From positions 21,004,501 to 21,068,500 of the forward strand of contig JAWQUS010000010.1 in the NCBI GenBank assembly GCA_036365455.1: 64,000 nucleotides of DNA, given 5' to 3'. The notes under the pieces were generated by a model. The model was not told the DNA's origin. It did not search any database and saw nothing but the letters and a program-made list of their open reading frames with translations. This document shows positions 11,331 to 24,100 of this stretch, piece after piece; within the stretch, counting starts at the first letter, position 1; each line of letters starts with the position of its first letter. Position numbers and translations under genes: made by a program. Source of the DNA: Macrosoma leucophasiata (taxonomy: Eukaryota > Arthropoda > Insecta > Lepidoptera > Hedylidae).

Positions 11331-13419
11331 TATTTGGTAGACTATTGGCCGAATACTCAAACGTCACTCAATTCTAAGCAACCCTCAAATATGCGCTATC
11401 TATGCGTTTGAACATGTTTTATAAAGACAGAAGATTGTTAAGTCCCGCTTAGATTTAAGTGACGTTTGAGTATTTGGCCGTATGTCTTTTACTTTGATTC
11501 TCATGCGGATCTCCTTAATTTTGATTCGACCTCGCATGGAAACTCCGACTCGAACTCGAACGACTATGAACTTTATTAAACTTACATTCCTAATAATCAT
11601 ACAGCTGTACTAGAGACTATTGTTAGAAAATTCTTTAATTGAATGGTCAATCATTTCATTACAATATTTCGAATAATTTATGAGACTGATTCATTTCAAT
11701 TTGATTTGTTCCTTTTAGTATTTGCAATTTCACGAATTGACATAGGACCACACACGATCATGGTTATGACAATAATGTCCAAGATAAAGACAATTAAAAT
11801 TAGACCTAAAGGCGGTTGCACAAAGTTAAACAAAAGCTGAGTTTACAGTGCCGGCCAAGTTGCTGGCTCGACAATGGGCTTTTGTTTACAGTTAATGGAC
11901 GGCCTTTGTAGTCGAGGCCTAAATTTTGACTTATTGTTCTGATGCCTGCGTGGGAGTGTGTATACGCCTTTACATTTTTAATTTAATACTTACAACATTA
12001 CCAAATATCCATTTAAACTTATTCTTACAATATGTACAACCAAAACCCAAACTTTAGAAAAATATGGTACGTCAATCAACACCATTAACAAAATCTATTA
12101 TCAAAAAATAATAAACGAATAATGCTCGTGTAATCCGATATGTTCAAAAAACGAAAGATGGTCTAGCAATATATTTAGTCAGCGTACCGGCAAAATTGAT
12201 CCATGCAGATGTTCCTAGCAATACAGTACAAACAGTTGTGCATTGAAGCAGACTTTCGTTTTGATATTGAATTCATATTTTACGCTGGCTTCACAATAAT
12301 AATGAACTTACAATATAATCCAATAATGTAGTATAGGAACGCAGGTAGAGCCTTGCACTAGTGGAGGGCTTTTTGAGGAAATACATTTATTTGCTTATTA
12401 AACACACATACTTATAGCAAACAAAGATGAATGCTAAATAATTGGTTAATTATGTTTGTTTAGTTAACAAATTATTTAAATTAGAATGACAAATAAGTCA
12501 ATTTCAATATCGCTATTTGATTTGTACACATAAAAAAATAAACGGTATATTCTTCAATTTTTTTCTCTATCGTGAGATTATACATTTTTAATTAAATCCT
12601 CAGTTATAACCCTATATTAATTATAACATTAGTAATATCCCATCAAAAGTGTCCAAAGTTTTACCAATTATTTGTTTTACTTTATGTAAACAAACGATAT
12701 TTTATTGTTTAATTTATTTACGTTATGCGATATAATATACTATTATGCCATTTAATAAATTTATTAAAAAACGTAAAAAACGTAACTTCACGCCTGTAAG
12801 GGGTAGGCAGAGGTAAATGCATGCATTCAAGCATACATGCAAACACCCACGACTCGCCGGTAGATAGATAGAAAGATCTATAGAAAGCGGGAAAATAACT
12901 TTATGTACAAACCAACATGAAAATTAAATACTTATTATTAAAAATTAGAAGGAATATCGTGCCTGCCAGTACAGAATGCTCCGAACCCTTCAAACCGCGT
13001 CGAAGTGTATAATGATCTCACAGTGGAGTGCACTAAAGCGGTACAAAACTTAATATTATTTCAATTGCACACGTATACCAATGTGAACCCTCTTTTTTCC
13101 ATTATCTATAGATCCTGTTTTATACTAATTACCTAGTCGAGGAATTCGAACATAGATGCTATAGGATTGCATAAATGCTTAGAGAACACACCACTTTGTT
13201 CAGTTATCGAAAAATGGGCCTTTGAAAAAAAGCCTATAAAATAAGGACAAGACCTAAGAAAAGTTACATATGCTCCACATATTAATACCTACACAAAATA
13301 AGACAAGGAACACAAGATAATTATTTCAAAAGTATATTTACTTAAAACTAATTTAATTGTCATTTAATTCCTGATAATTCGCGAGCCCGCCCGCGTTTTA
13401 TCAGGAACGACCGCGTATT

Positions 13420-13467
13420 TTTGTTTACGCAAATGAACTTGAACGCAAGTTCATTTGCGTAAACAAA
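13420..13467. repeat. perfect 22-bp-arm hairpin, 4-nt loop
   Basis: Left arm TTTGTTTACGCAAATGAACT plus TG (13420-13441), loop AACG, right arm exact complement (13446-13467). Confidence 0.85.
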
Positions 13468-13877
13468 TTATTCCACATCTAATATACTTACTAGAGCTTG
13501 ATAATATATACTAACGGGTGGTAGTCAAGTATCTTCGAAACCGACAGGTATGGCTATTGACCGATATGAATGCACGGGCTAGCACACACCTCCATGGGGC
13601 GATCGTAGGGTTCATGATCTCCTTCCCTCAAACACACGAGAGTTGAATTTCATACAAAATGTATAAAAAACCGGTCACGCGCAGTGTAGAGTTCCGTAGT
13701 TTATAGGTTTGAATAATGTAATTAAAAAATAAATAAATATTTTCTATGGAGTTCTTCAAAATTTCGAGTAAAATACATTTGGTCGACTATTACTCGTAAA
13801 CTTGAAAAGCCAACTTACGAGTGATAGTTTTTCTTTTAATTTCGTTATATGTAGCTACTATTATTTCATATCGAATT

Positions 13878-14310
13878 TAGGAAAGAGACAATCGGCGAGA
13901 TAGTTTCGGTTTCGAAGAGCGTTATTTCTGCTGCACACTGCCTAAGTGCCTACGTAAGCATTGATTGGTAGGCCGGTATTGGTCAAAATATAATCAAAAC
14001 GGTCAATAAACGTCTTAATTATAGGTAAGGTGCGAAAGAGGTAACACTCCACAAAACCGAAATAAGTCGAAGCAGAGAATATGTAATAATAATACGTATA
14101 GAATGGACACTTCGACGTCCCGCCCGATTTCCCCGCCTCACCCAACCTCCTCCTCTTATGGGCGACATTTGGTATTCTCTACGTGCTACGCACACAGGTG
14201 CACGTGTAAATACACGTCACTGATTGATGTCTGTGTAATAGAGACCAAATTAAGCGTTTGTATCCTTTAGTAGGTCGAAGTGCGATATTTTTTTTTTACT
14301 TTCAGTGACA
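13878..14310. mobile_element. palindromic TA-target MITE, copy 2, carrying a 190-bp insert
   Basis: Same family (AGACAATCGG, GCACACTGCC, CGGTATTGGTCAAAA, AAACCGAAATAAG). Between CGAAG (14072) and the right arm sits the 190-bp GC-richer repeat that also occurs at 1-185 and 16.09-16.27 kb. Confidence 0.55.
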
Positions 14311-14455
14311 AAAAAATAGCACGTGGAACGAATTTGCACTGGAAACTGCTACTTTATAACAATTTTAATTTCAAATTACAAGTATCGTGTATTACCTGCT
14401 CATATCGGTTACAGTAATCCTCCAATCAGGTGACTTCATAACAGGAAACCATTGA

Positions 14456-14495
14456 GACGGATGAGTCGAGGTCATAAGTCCTCGACTCATCCGTC
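14456..14495. repeat. perfect 16-bp-arm hairpin, 8-nt loop
   Basis: GACGGATGAGTCGAGG, loop TCATAAGT, exact complement. Confidence 0.85.
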
Positions 14496-14654
14496 ATGAT
14501 AATAATATCATCCATTAATGTAGAGTTACCCATCCATTTATGACAGCCCTGTTTTATATTATTTTAACAAAATATGAGATTCTGGTTTTCCTTGGTACCA
14601 CGTGTCTCCTTGTGTGCCTCTTTTTCAGAGGTTGGGACTTCTTAGGGACATTAA

Positions 14655-14890
14655 CTATTCTCCAGTGGCGGATCGAGATCCGCCGCATTACCTAATCTAC
14701 TTGCCGCTAAATGTTCATCACTATCATGTTTCAGTCAGTTGGTAATGTACGGATCTGTTATTTCCGGCACAGAGGCACATCAACTTAGATCTCAGGAGCG
14801 GCAATTGAAATGTCAAGATTTAATATAGATAGATTATCACTCACCATCAATATGAACTGTATGCTTGTTAGCCATTTCATGTCAAAAAAA
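14655..14890 (+). mobile_element. GAGCTC-SINE-like repeat, diverged
   Basis: Contains CGCATTACCTAATCTACTTG, TTATTTCCGGCACAGAGGCA and GAACTGTATGCTTGTTAGCC; ends in an A-rich run. Confidence 0.55.
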
Positions 14891-15024
14891 GCAAAGCAAA
14901 TCTCTGGTGATAAAACATCAAAGTTTCAAGTTTTCTCCGCTTATCCTCACTCATCATTTTCTTCCCTGTAATACTAAATAAGTTAAGCCTACCTTGTTTC
15001 ACCAAGTAACATTCTCTTCCCCAG

Positions 15025-15183
15025 AGCTACCGTGGCCGAAAGCCCCTCGGCGGGACAGTGTCAGCAGTGGGCCTGAGCCCGCTGCCCGCCGCCGCGTCCC
15101 CCGGCCCCGCCGCGCCCGCCGCCCCCAGCCCCGCGCCCGCCACCACCCCCGCTATGAAGCAGGAGCATCCCAGTCAGCCTATG
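15025..15183 (+). CDS. Tet: Tet exon, Ala/Pro-rich linker
   Basis: A 53-codon exon, phase 0 at both ends, with a pyrimidine-rich acceptor (ccccag) and a consensus donor (gtgagt). It starts [16 protein letters not shown], continues with an Ala/Pro run and ends [10 protein letters not shown]. Its GC content is far above the surrounding intron, which marks it as coding. The frame joins exactly to the next exon. A Met lies inside it (ATG at 15154-15156), but an upstream exon must feed its phase-0 acceptor, so this is not taken as the gene start. Confidence 0.8.
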
Positions 15184-18100
15184 GTGAGTTCTTTACCTTA
15201 ATCATGACAAGATTGGTATGAAATTTTCAAAAAGGTCGAAGGTTAACCTTCTGCGATTATCTTGAGAACATAAAGAACTTTTCTGGGAACTCACCTGCAT
15301 ATAGGTAATTACTATTTTTCTGAATATGCGTAAAAATCTAAGCATCAAAATAGTTTGTTTGTTTCCCAACTAACAAACAGTTCTCAATCTAAAAAACGGT
15401 TTCATATCGAAACTGTTTTTTAGATTCATTTAATCGCATTCATCTAATCGCTTGCATAGCCCGTTCTTCAGGTCCAATTAGTGAATAACCTTGCTGCATT
15501 ACGCTCCTCAGCAAAAAATATGAAGCCTGAAGGACTACATAATTTACTAAGAACTACAAAAAGAGAACATTTTCGTAATAATTTTCAGCTTCCTAGATTA
15601 AGCCAGGAAACATAATTCTCCTCGATCAGTCTTTCTATCAAGAAGCATGTATTTAGTTACGAAAAACGTGTGTCAATATTTACCAAGGAATTGAATTCAG
15701 CGCAAATTCCGTAAGTACCGTGGGTAAATTAATAAAATTCGCGTCCCGTGGAACTTGCCTAATTTGTTTATCCTCCCCCTATTATGTTGTTACACGAAAA
15801 TAAAACAACGCGCAAAGACAGCTTTGATAATCATAATTGAGTTTGAACCGTGTAAATGGGTTTAGTTTGTTTTTACAAAGTGAATTTTGATGGTAATTAA
15901 TTGTGGACACGCTGTTTTAAAACTCGATTTTTAGGGTTCCGTAGAGAAGCCTTATAGCTTTTTAAAAAATATCGTGCTACGTAAGCATTGATAGTGCGAA
16001 ATTTGAAAATTCAAAACTTGATCAAAATGACCGTCTAACGTCATAGGCACACCGCGGATACTCCGCCAAAATTCCATACAAACGCTTAATTTGGTCTCTA
16101 TTACACAGATCAATCAGTGACGTTTATTTACACGTGCACCTGTGTGCGTAGCATGTAGAGATTACCAAACGTCGCCCATAAGAGGGGAGGAGGTTGGGTG
16201 AGGAGGGTAAATCGGGCGGGACGTCGAAGTGTCCATTCTATACGTAGTATTATTACATATTCTCTGTCATATATTAAGGTGCGAAGGAGATGTGTCCTGC
16301 TTAAGGTCGATGTGTAATATTTCTTTTTAGATAAGTACTATAAAGAGTGCGAGTCAAATCATTGTAGTTACCTCATATTTAAATCAAAAATATTCATCAT
16401 TATTAAGATTAAAATAGACATTTATTCGTTGAAGAATACTTATATTCACATTGATACATGATAAGTACACAAAAAGATAAAAAATACATGCTGATAAAGT
16501 TTTAATAACCGCTGTAATATTTAATTACATTTATGTTGAACTTTATTCAAACACAATTAAAACAGTTACGCATTTAAAACACGACCATTACAAGAAAGCG
16601 TAATTACTTGTGAACTCGTACTAGACAACAATAACCTTGTTACTTAACCTCGAAGACGATTAAGTTTTAATTACCGCGCACTCAGCAGCACACGTTCTCG
16701 AAAACACCCAAACTTCACTTACAAGCTGAAATTAAAATCTTACAAAGTTCATCAAGACGCAAGTAATACCCACGTCACATAAATAAAACGTTCGCAAATC
16801 ATTTTCTTCGGAACATGTTCGCTGGATGCCTTTCTCACTTAAGTTTTATAATTTAATAATTCCGCTTTCCCGTGGATATTAAAATTTTCACTCCATACCT
16901 ACATTTTTAACGGCGCATTGCCGGTTCAAGTTTAGTTTTAATTACGAAAGTTCAAAAGCAAAATAAAGACTGTAATATGCTCATATTATATTTTTGCTTG
17001 TAAAGCAAGCCAAAAACAGATTGCGGCTGTGACTTTTGATGATAAAGTGATGTTTTAGAAGAAAATTAAACAACGTTTAGGACAAACTTTTGAGTTTCTT
17101 TAAAGGAAAGTATAAAGTGGCAACGAATGTACGAACTTTTTTGTAAATCACAGTTTAACGCGCCTATATACATTTAGACCTAATAATAAACGAAAACGCT
17201 TAACCTTGGAAATGGAAAATTCTTATAAATATGTCCACTATATAATGAAAACTTCAGTTACAAGGTCCGTGGTCCGTTAAAGTTACTGCTATTGGGCCAG
17301 TTCACACGGTGGCAATTGACGTGGTAAACAATATCCGAGGCTAGGCCTCGACCGCGATAGCCTGGCTATTGTGCGCTAATGTGCGTGAAATATTAATAAC
17401 ATAGTTTCTGTTACATACATGCCAGCCTTGAGTTTTAACAGATGTCTATCATGGTGTGTTCAGCTTCAAATTGAAATATTAGTATTAGCTTCTGCTCGTG
17501 AATTTTACGTGGACTGAATTCAGAAAGGAGCTTTGTTAATATTAAGACACGACATTAATTACGATTACAATAATTTTGTAATGTACCTATGACAACATTT
17601 AACCTAATCCTCTCGGTCATTTTCGTTTGATTGAATGAATACTTAACAAATGTCCAAAAATACAAATATTTGGCATTATTAATTAACAAAATAATTAGTA
17701 GAACATTCTGTCAAGTGGTCATCTGTCACCATAGTCTGGACTTTGATGGAATGTTTTAGAACGTTTTTTCAAGACGTTGATCCTGCTAACTCAACCGATA
17801 AATCGATGCCTTATGAAATTCTGACATGAACTGCAAACAAGGATACAGTTCACATTGATGGCAAGTAATATTAACATGAAACCAGAGATTTCAATGTAGA
17901 TGAGATGACACTCCTGAGGCCTGTGATGTTACCAACTGACCGGAACAATAGTGCTACCACATAGCGGCATTTAGCATATTATGATGTTGTATGTATGTAT
18001 GTATCTTCACGCCAGGTCTCTAACGGGGTAGGCAGAGAGTGTAGAGCGTCAGATATCCCGGTTCAGACAAACCTCTCGTGCCTCGTCTACCTTCATCATT

Positions 18101-21100
18101 CTCTTCATACATGCACGCCGATTCCTAAGACTTTTGACCCCACCATCAGACAGAACTCGACCTATTTGGTCATGGTAGGTCAGCCTTGGTCTTCCTGGGC
18201 CTCTGCAACCATCCACATTCGCATTGTATATCTGTTTAGTCATTCGCTCATTCGACATTCTTTCTATATGCCCGAACCATCGGAGCATGCCTTTTTTCAT
18301 TTTTACACCGATACTATCATTCACACAAAGTCTCTTTCTTACATCTTCATTACTATGACGATGTAAGAAAGTACATTCTATTATGATGTTATGTCCCAAT
18401 AACGTTTTTATATATAATCGTCGTTGTCGAGTATCATGTAATCTTATTAATTTTATTCTGTTTTCTTTTCAGGCTCCCATGCCCTTCTACGCAGGAGATC
18501 CCAACAGATTCTCTACGACGTGGCAAACAGATCCATCTCAAGGTATTATAATTTTTTAAATAAACTTTGAAAAGTTTGCGTAAAAAGTTGCAAAAATATG
18601 CTAACGAGGACACGTGTTTCACCCAAAATTTATAATTAACGCTGTCAGCTTAGTGAACGCTCGCTTCTATAATTAGTATGTTAGTACGTGTAAGTTGCTG
18701 CCTAATTAACAAGGCTATAAAACAGCGAGTTTTCTCGTTTCGAGTTAATCTAAAATGTGTTTGTTTAGAGATAACAATTATTATGAATTTTACAACTTAA
18801 GCTGGCTTGTCTTTATTTTAATTATTTTTTTGTATGTTTATTCACAGGTTGGCAAAACCAATTCATTCAACAGCTGCCGACACAGACGGGGCAAACGACG
18901 CTAGATTACCAAGGGAACCACACGCCCTACGCGACGTCCCCTCACTATCAAGCGAATACCACGTACACCGTCCAAAACGTCGCTACAACTTTCGACGTCA
19001 CCAATAACACGTACTACCAAACTGGAGTCCAGGCAGTACCAGCACAGAGACCGCCGTCAAACCGGGGCGCCTACACTCCAGTACCTTCACCTCGAGCTCC
19101 GCACTACACCACAGAGTATCAACAACAGTACGCACAACAAGCACCCACCCCAGGGGTCACTTCTGGCAATGACTCCAGGCCAGCCTCTGCAGCTTCCTAT
19201 CAAAACTCTGTATCAACATCAGCGACACCTGTTTACACAGTGAGTCAGCAGAGTTATGAAAGAGCCGAATATTCTAACGAACATACGGAAGAATATAACA
19301 ACGGAGAAAATGGTCAAGGTGACACAAACAATGAGGGCGAGAGACAAGAACAAAATACGCCGAATGGACAACATTCGGGAAACGCCGAGCCTGGGTACCT
19401 GCAGGGGAGCAACGGTCCGCGAGCTTCACTAGATTGTAGCGGGTATCCGGGCGGCTACGCCAGCGGACAGTACAGAGAGAACGGCCAAACACAAAACCAA
19501 GGCGACTGGCAACAGCGTCAGTGGCAACACAACCAAAGAATTCAGAATCAGCAGATGCAAAACCAACAAATACAAAATCAACAACAACTTAACCAGATGC
19601 AGAACCAACAACAGCAACATATGCAGAATCAGCAGCAGCAAATGCAAAATCAACAACAACAAATACAAAATCAACAGCAACAGATGCAAAATCAGATGCA
19701 AAACCATCAAAACCAACAAATTCAAAATCAACAAATGCAACAGCAGAGGCAGGAAGAGAACGAACAGCAAATGTTTTCACAATCAGACAGGGTTAACTTA
19801 AACTCCCGACTGAAAACAATGATATTAAACAAGCAAAACCATACGCGGGACGGCACGAACACGCCGCCAGATAAAGGAGATCCGGGAGAAGGACCACCTC
19901 GTGGGATGGACGATAGAAAAGGTGGTGCCGCGATCAACGATGAAAGAAATACTACCGGTCATTTTTTATCGTATAGCCACCATCTCCGAGATAATTACCA
20001 TATAGGCGAGCAGGGGTATCCTGTCGCTGGTAATTATGCACATAACGCCCAAACCTATGGCGCGGGCGAATTCGGAGGTGGTGGCCACCACGTATGGGAG
20101 GGAGGGACGGAGGTCCCGAGGGGTTATGATAAACACAATTTAAAGAACGTGTCCAAATCTCCTCAAAAATTGCCATCATATGCTGATATGAGAGGGCAAT
20201 ACGGTACATATGCGAATGTACCTTATGAAGCGCAAAAGTATGCAGAAATATACGGTAGTGATAGTTTAAGTTATAATCAACAAGATAATAAAGATTTCCA
20301 ATCAAAAATGCTAATTGGACCGGTATCGGAAATGAATCAACAAAACTGCGTATCAGCGCGAGATACTAACGCACAAAAGCGAGCTTATGATAGAGAAAAC
20401 TACGATTCAAAGTTTAGACATCCGTCTGCTCCATTAATTCCTAAACTTGAAATAACAGAGAATAATTATCAATTTAACAAAGACAGAGTAAGTAACGAGT
20501 CTCAACGACCAATGAATCAACAACGACATGCTTATTCAAAGCAAAGTGAATTACCTGTAAACAACACATACAGAGAGTATCCAAACGGCGTCACTAGATT
20601 GCAACAAAACACTGTTTTACCACCCATATCGACAATCAAGCAAGAAAACTTCGGAGGTAAAGGTCAAAATTTTCAAAGCTTTCCATATTTCCCCTTCGAA
20701 AGGCGACAGGACACGGTAGAACCATACTCACAAGTACCACGCGTTCAAGAAAATATGGGTTTTCAGAAGTATACTCGAAATTACGATATGAAGCCCACCA
20801 AAGAACCCGATAATCGAAATAATAATGTAAGAACTTCTCCACCGATAGAGCCGAAGCCGCCCTATTACATAGAACAAATAAAATCAGAGCATTCACCGCC
20901 AGGGCACAAAATATATAAAAATATCAACTATGGTCCTCCAAGAAATGAACCTTACATGTACCCTGGTGATGGAGGTCCTGTCGCCATTAGGAATGAAGTA
21001 GGTTATGCCTGTTGTCGTCAAGGCTCCACAAAGAAGCCTCCTCCGGAACACTTAAGAGACGGAGCATGTCCTGGGCTTCAAACCAAAGATGAAATCCTAG

Positions 21101-24100
21101 AAGAAGATCCTGATTCAACAGACAAAACTGATGGCAAAAACCAATCAAAACCAAGTACACCCATTTTGGACGCGTCGAAAGCTTCCAAGGAGAACCAATT
21201 TAATTATTCAAAAGAATATTTGGAAAATTTGGAGAGACTACGAAATAATTCAAGAACAGAAGTGCCTGATTGTAATTGTTTTCCGGCAGATAAAAACCCT
21301 CCGGAGCCCGGCAGTTATTATACTCATTTAGGTAAGTTCTTTAATTTCACTTAAATACCTTTAAAAAGCTGACGTAACGGGACCGAAGATTTCAAGTTTG
21401 TTGTTTTTAAAAGCACTTTTGAAATACCAATTCATCAATTATGCAAATCGGGCCAATGCGGACTAATTGACGCCTCTCAATCAGTTTTCGCGAGCGGCTG
21501 GTTGAGAAAGTTTTTTTGCAACGCGGTTTTTCCACGAAATTATGTAAAAAAACGTTTTTACGGCTGATTTTAAAAAACTCTTTATTACAGGAACAGCATC
21601 GTCTTTAGCGGAGTTAAGAAAAGATTTAGAAGCTCGGACTGGACTGTCTGGAAAAGAGCTGAGGATAGAAAAAGTCTGTTATACTGGGAAGGAAGGAAAA
21701 TCGGCACAGGGATGCCCTATGGCAAAGTGGGTGAGTGTATGGATCCCAATACTTATTTATTTTGAAACAATAAATTTGTGAACGAGATTTTCGATATGAT
21801 ATCATATCAATATTAAAATATGTCAAAGAATTTAGATGCTGCTGCAACGACTCTACCTATCTACTCTACTAAGCACTAGCTAGAGCTTGATGTCATTATC
21901 GCTTTAACTATAACTGCAGTGAAGACTTTGTGTTTCTTTTATTTTGATGGACTTTTATAGTGTTCTACATCTAACCTCCAAAATTGACAATAGTTAGTTA
22001 TTTCCTTAAAAAATATTATACCATTGAATGATAACTTATTTAGAAATGTCATAATTATCAGGTAATAAGGCGAGCAAATTATACGGAAAAAGTGTTGGTG
22101 GTGGTGAAGTTTAGAAACGGCCACAAATGCATTACATCATGGATAGTGGTGTGTTTGGTTGCTTGGGAAGGCATCCCACAGTCCGAAGCCGACTTGGACT
22201 ACACTCTCCTATCACACAAACTCAATAGATACGGCCTGCCAACTACAAGACGATGTGCTACCAACGAGAACAGAACTTGTGCTTGCCAAGGTAAAATGGT
22301 TGTTTTTCATCCTAAACCATAGATCATGTAATATTAATTTAAATTAAACAGTTACCTAGTTTCAAAAACATCAATTCGTTAAATTCAAATTAGCAACCAA
22401 TTCTTCTCTTTTATTTTCTATGAACACGAAAATCTTCACTCACAAAAAAAAACACACTTTGAAAACTGTGAACATCACACTTTGGTTGCTGCTTGGAAGG
22501 TAAAGATGTTGAAGTCCCTTTTCACCTGCACGAAGATCCTGACGATGACCGGTAAAGAAATAGGTTACCTCAGATTTTATCTCACCGCGTTCTTTGTCAT
22601 TCCAGGCCTCGATCCAGAGACATGCGGCGCTTCCTACAGTTTCGGCTGCTCATGGTCCATGTACTACAATGGATGCAAATACGCCCGTTCAAAAACCGTC
22701 CGCAAGTTTCGACTTTCGGTCAAAACTGAGGAGAGCGAGATTGAAGAACGCATGCATGTGCTGGCGACGCTTCTGAGTCCACTGTACATGAATCTGGCGC
22801 CCAAATCCTTTGACAATCAGTGTCAGTTTGAAAAGGAAGCTTCGGACTGCCGGCTGGGCTTCAAACCTGGACGACCTTTTTCTGGTAAATTCCTGTTAAA
22901 TTGAAAATAGTAATCTAAATATTATTATGTTTACGTGGAATATTCTCGCCTTCAAAGCCCATATATTAAAGTATTATGGTAATGTTTATCTATTTTGTAC
23001 ATTATAGAATTTATTCTTACGAAAAAACTATCGCATTTATCGCACACAGTTCTCATAGCTGGTAAACAAAAATGCAGTCTATTGACTTCTATACAAAAAC
23101 TAGATCAAATAGGTACATTGATCCCAATGCAGATAAGATGCTACTCCTGCTACGCCTGACGTCTCTTATTTCCGCGCGCAGTAGAAAGAATTTACCTGAT
23201 AACGTCATTACCATTGCAGGTGTAACAGCGTGTATAGACTTCTGTGCGCACGCGCATAGGGATTTGCACAACATGAACAATGGCTGCACCGCCGTAGTGA
23301 CGCTGGCCCGACATCGGTCACTGTCCAGGCCTACCGACGAGCAGCTCCACGTCTTACCACTCTACGTACTCGACAACACCGATGAGTTCGGCTCAAAAGA
23401 CGGTCAAGAAGAAAAGATCAAGAACGGGTCTCTAGAAATCTTGGACAAGTGAGTGGTGATGTACAAACTCCTTTTTAATATTTATACTTCTATATTAGTT
23501 TCTTGGAGGACTCTAGAAACTAGAATATCCGAATAGATCACATGTTTCGATGGGAGTAATCTCTGTATCTTGAAACGATACCTAAACTCTTGCGATCAAA
23601 TAAGATCGCAATGGCTAACCCTGAGTCAAAGGAACAGCGACCAAATCTCTGAGGCTTTAGTGTAGTGAGACTACTGGCAACCTAATGCTTTACCTCTAGT
23701 TTTATTTAGATGAGAGAGAATCTAGAGAGATTGTACTGACATAATGAACTTTCCAGTTATTAGATACATATTGTTTCTGTATGTGCAATAAAAAATTTCA
23801 TGTACTTACTTAACTTTCAAGTCAGTAAAGTATTCCGTTGAGGATTTATGTGATCTGTGATGTCGACAACATTGATGTTGTCTATCTACGTAACTTGTTA
23901 TTATTGAGATGCAATAAATATACATCCGTAAATCATAAATATAATGAGTTACTTACCACTATCCAAAATATTAACGGAATAATTCTATACCATTCCAGGT
24001 TTCCGATGGAAGTTCGTGTTCGATCCGTACCATTGCAACCGTGCAGACGACATGGCAAGAAACGAAAAGAAGAAGAAAATTCAGACTCGGCAAATAATTC

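Larger units (their letters stand above)
1702..15024. other. 5' non-coding region of the window (probable Tet intron or upstream DNA)
   Basis: Apart from the repeats listed separately, I see no conserved coding exon here. Stretches with nothing recognised: 1702-2690, 2853-3375, 4190-4788, 4976-5787, 6550-7010, 7520-8160, 9710-10090, 10664-11100, 11330-12775, 12865-13415 and 14310-14650. Small open frames are short, lack composition bias and do not match families. Confidence 0.6.
15184..18472 (+). other. Tet intron (3.3 kb)
   Basis: Non-coding. It holds an 18-bp-arm hairpin (15386-15426), a broken palindromic MITE with a 190-bp repeat (15.96-16.34 kb), a degraded GAGCTC-SINE (17.82-17.99 kb) and an RTE-like LINE tail (17.99-18.36 kb). 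Nothing recognised in 16.34-17.8 kb. Confidence 0.8.

Noticed and set aside
19429..19780. Leu/Val-rich minus-strand open frames opposite the Tet Q/N tract
   Set aside because: They are the antisense of CAA/CAG repeats; no start context or family support.
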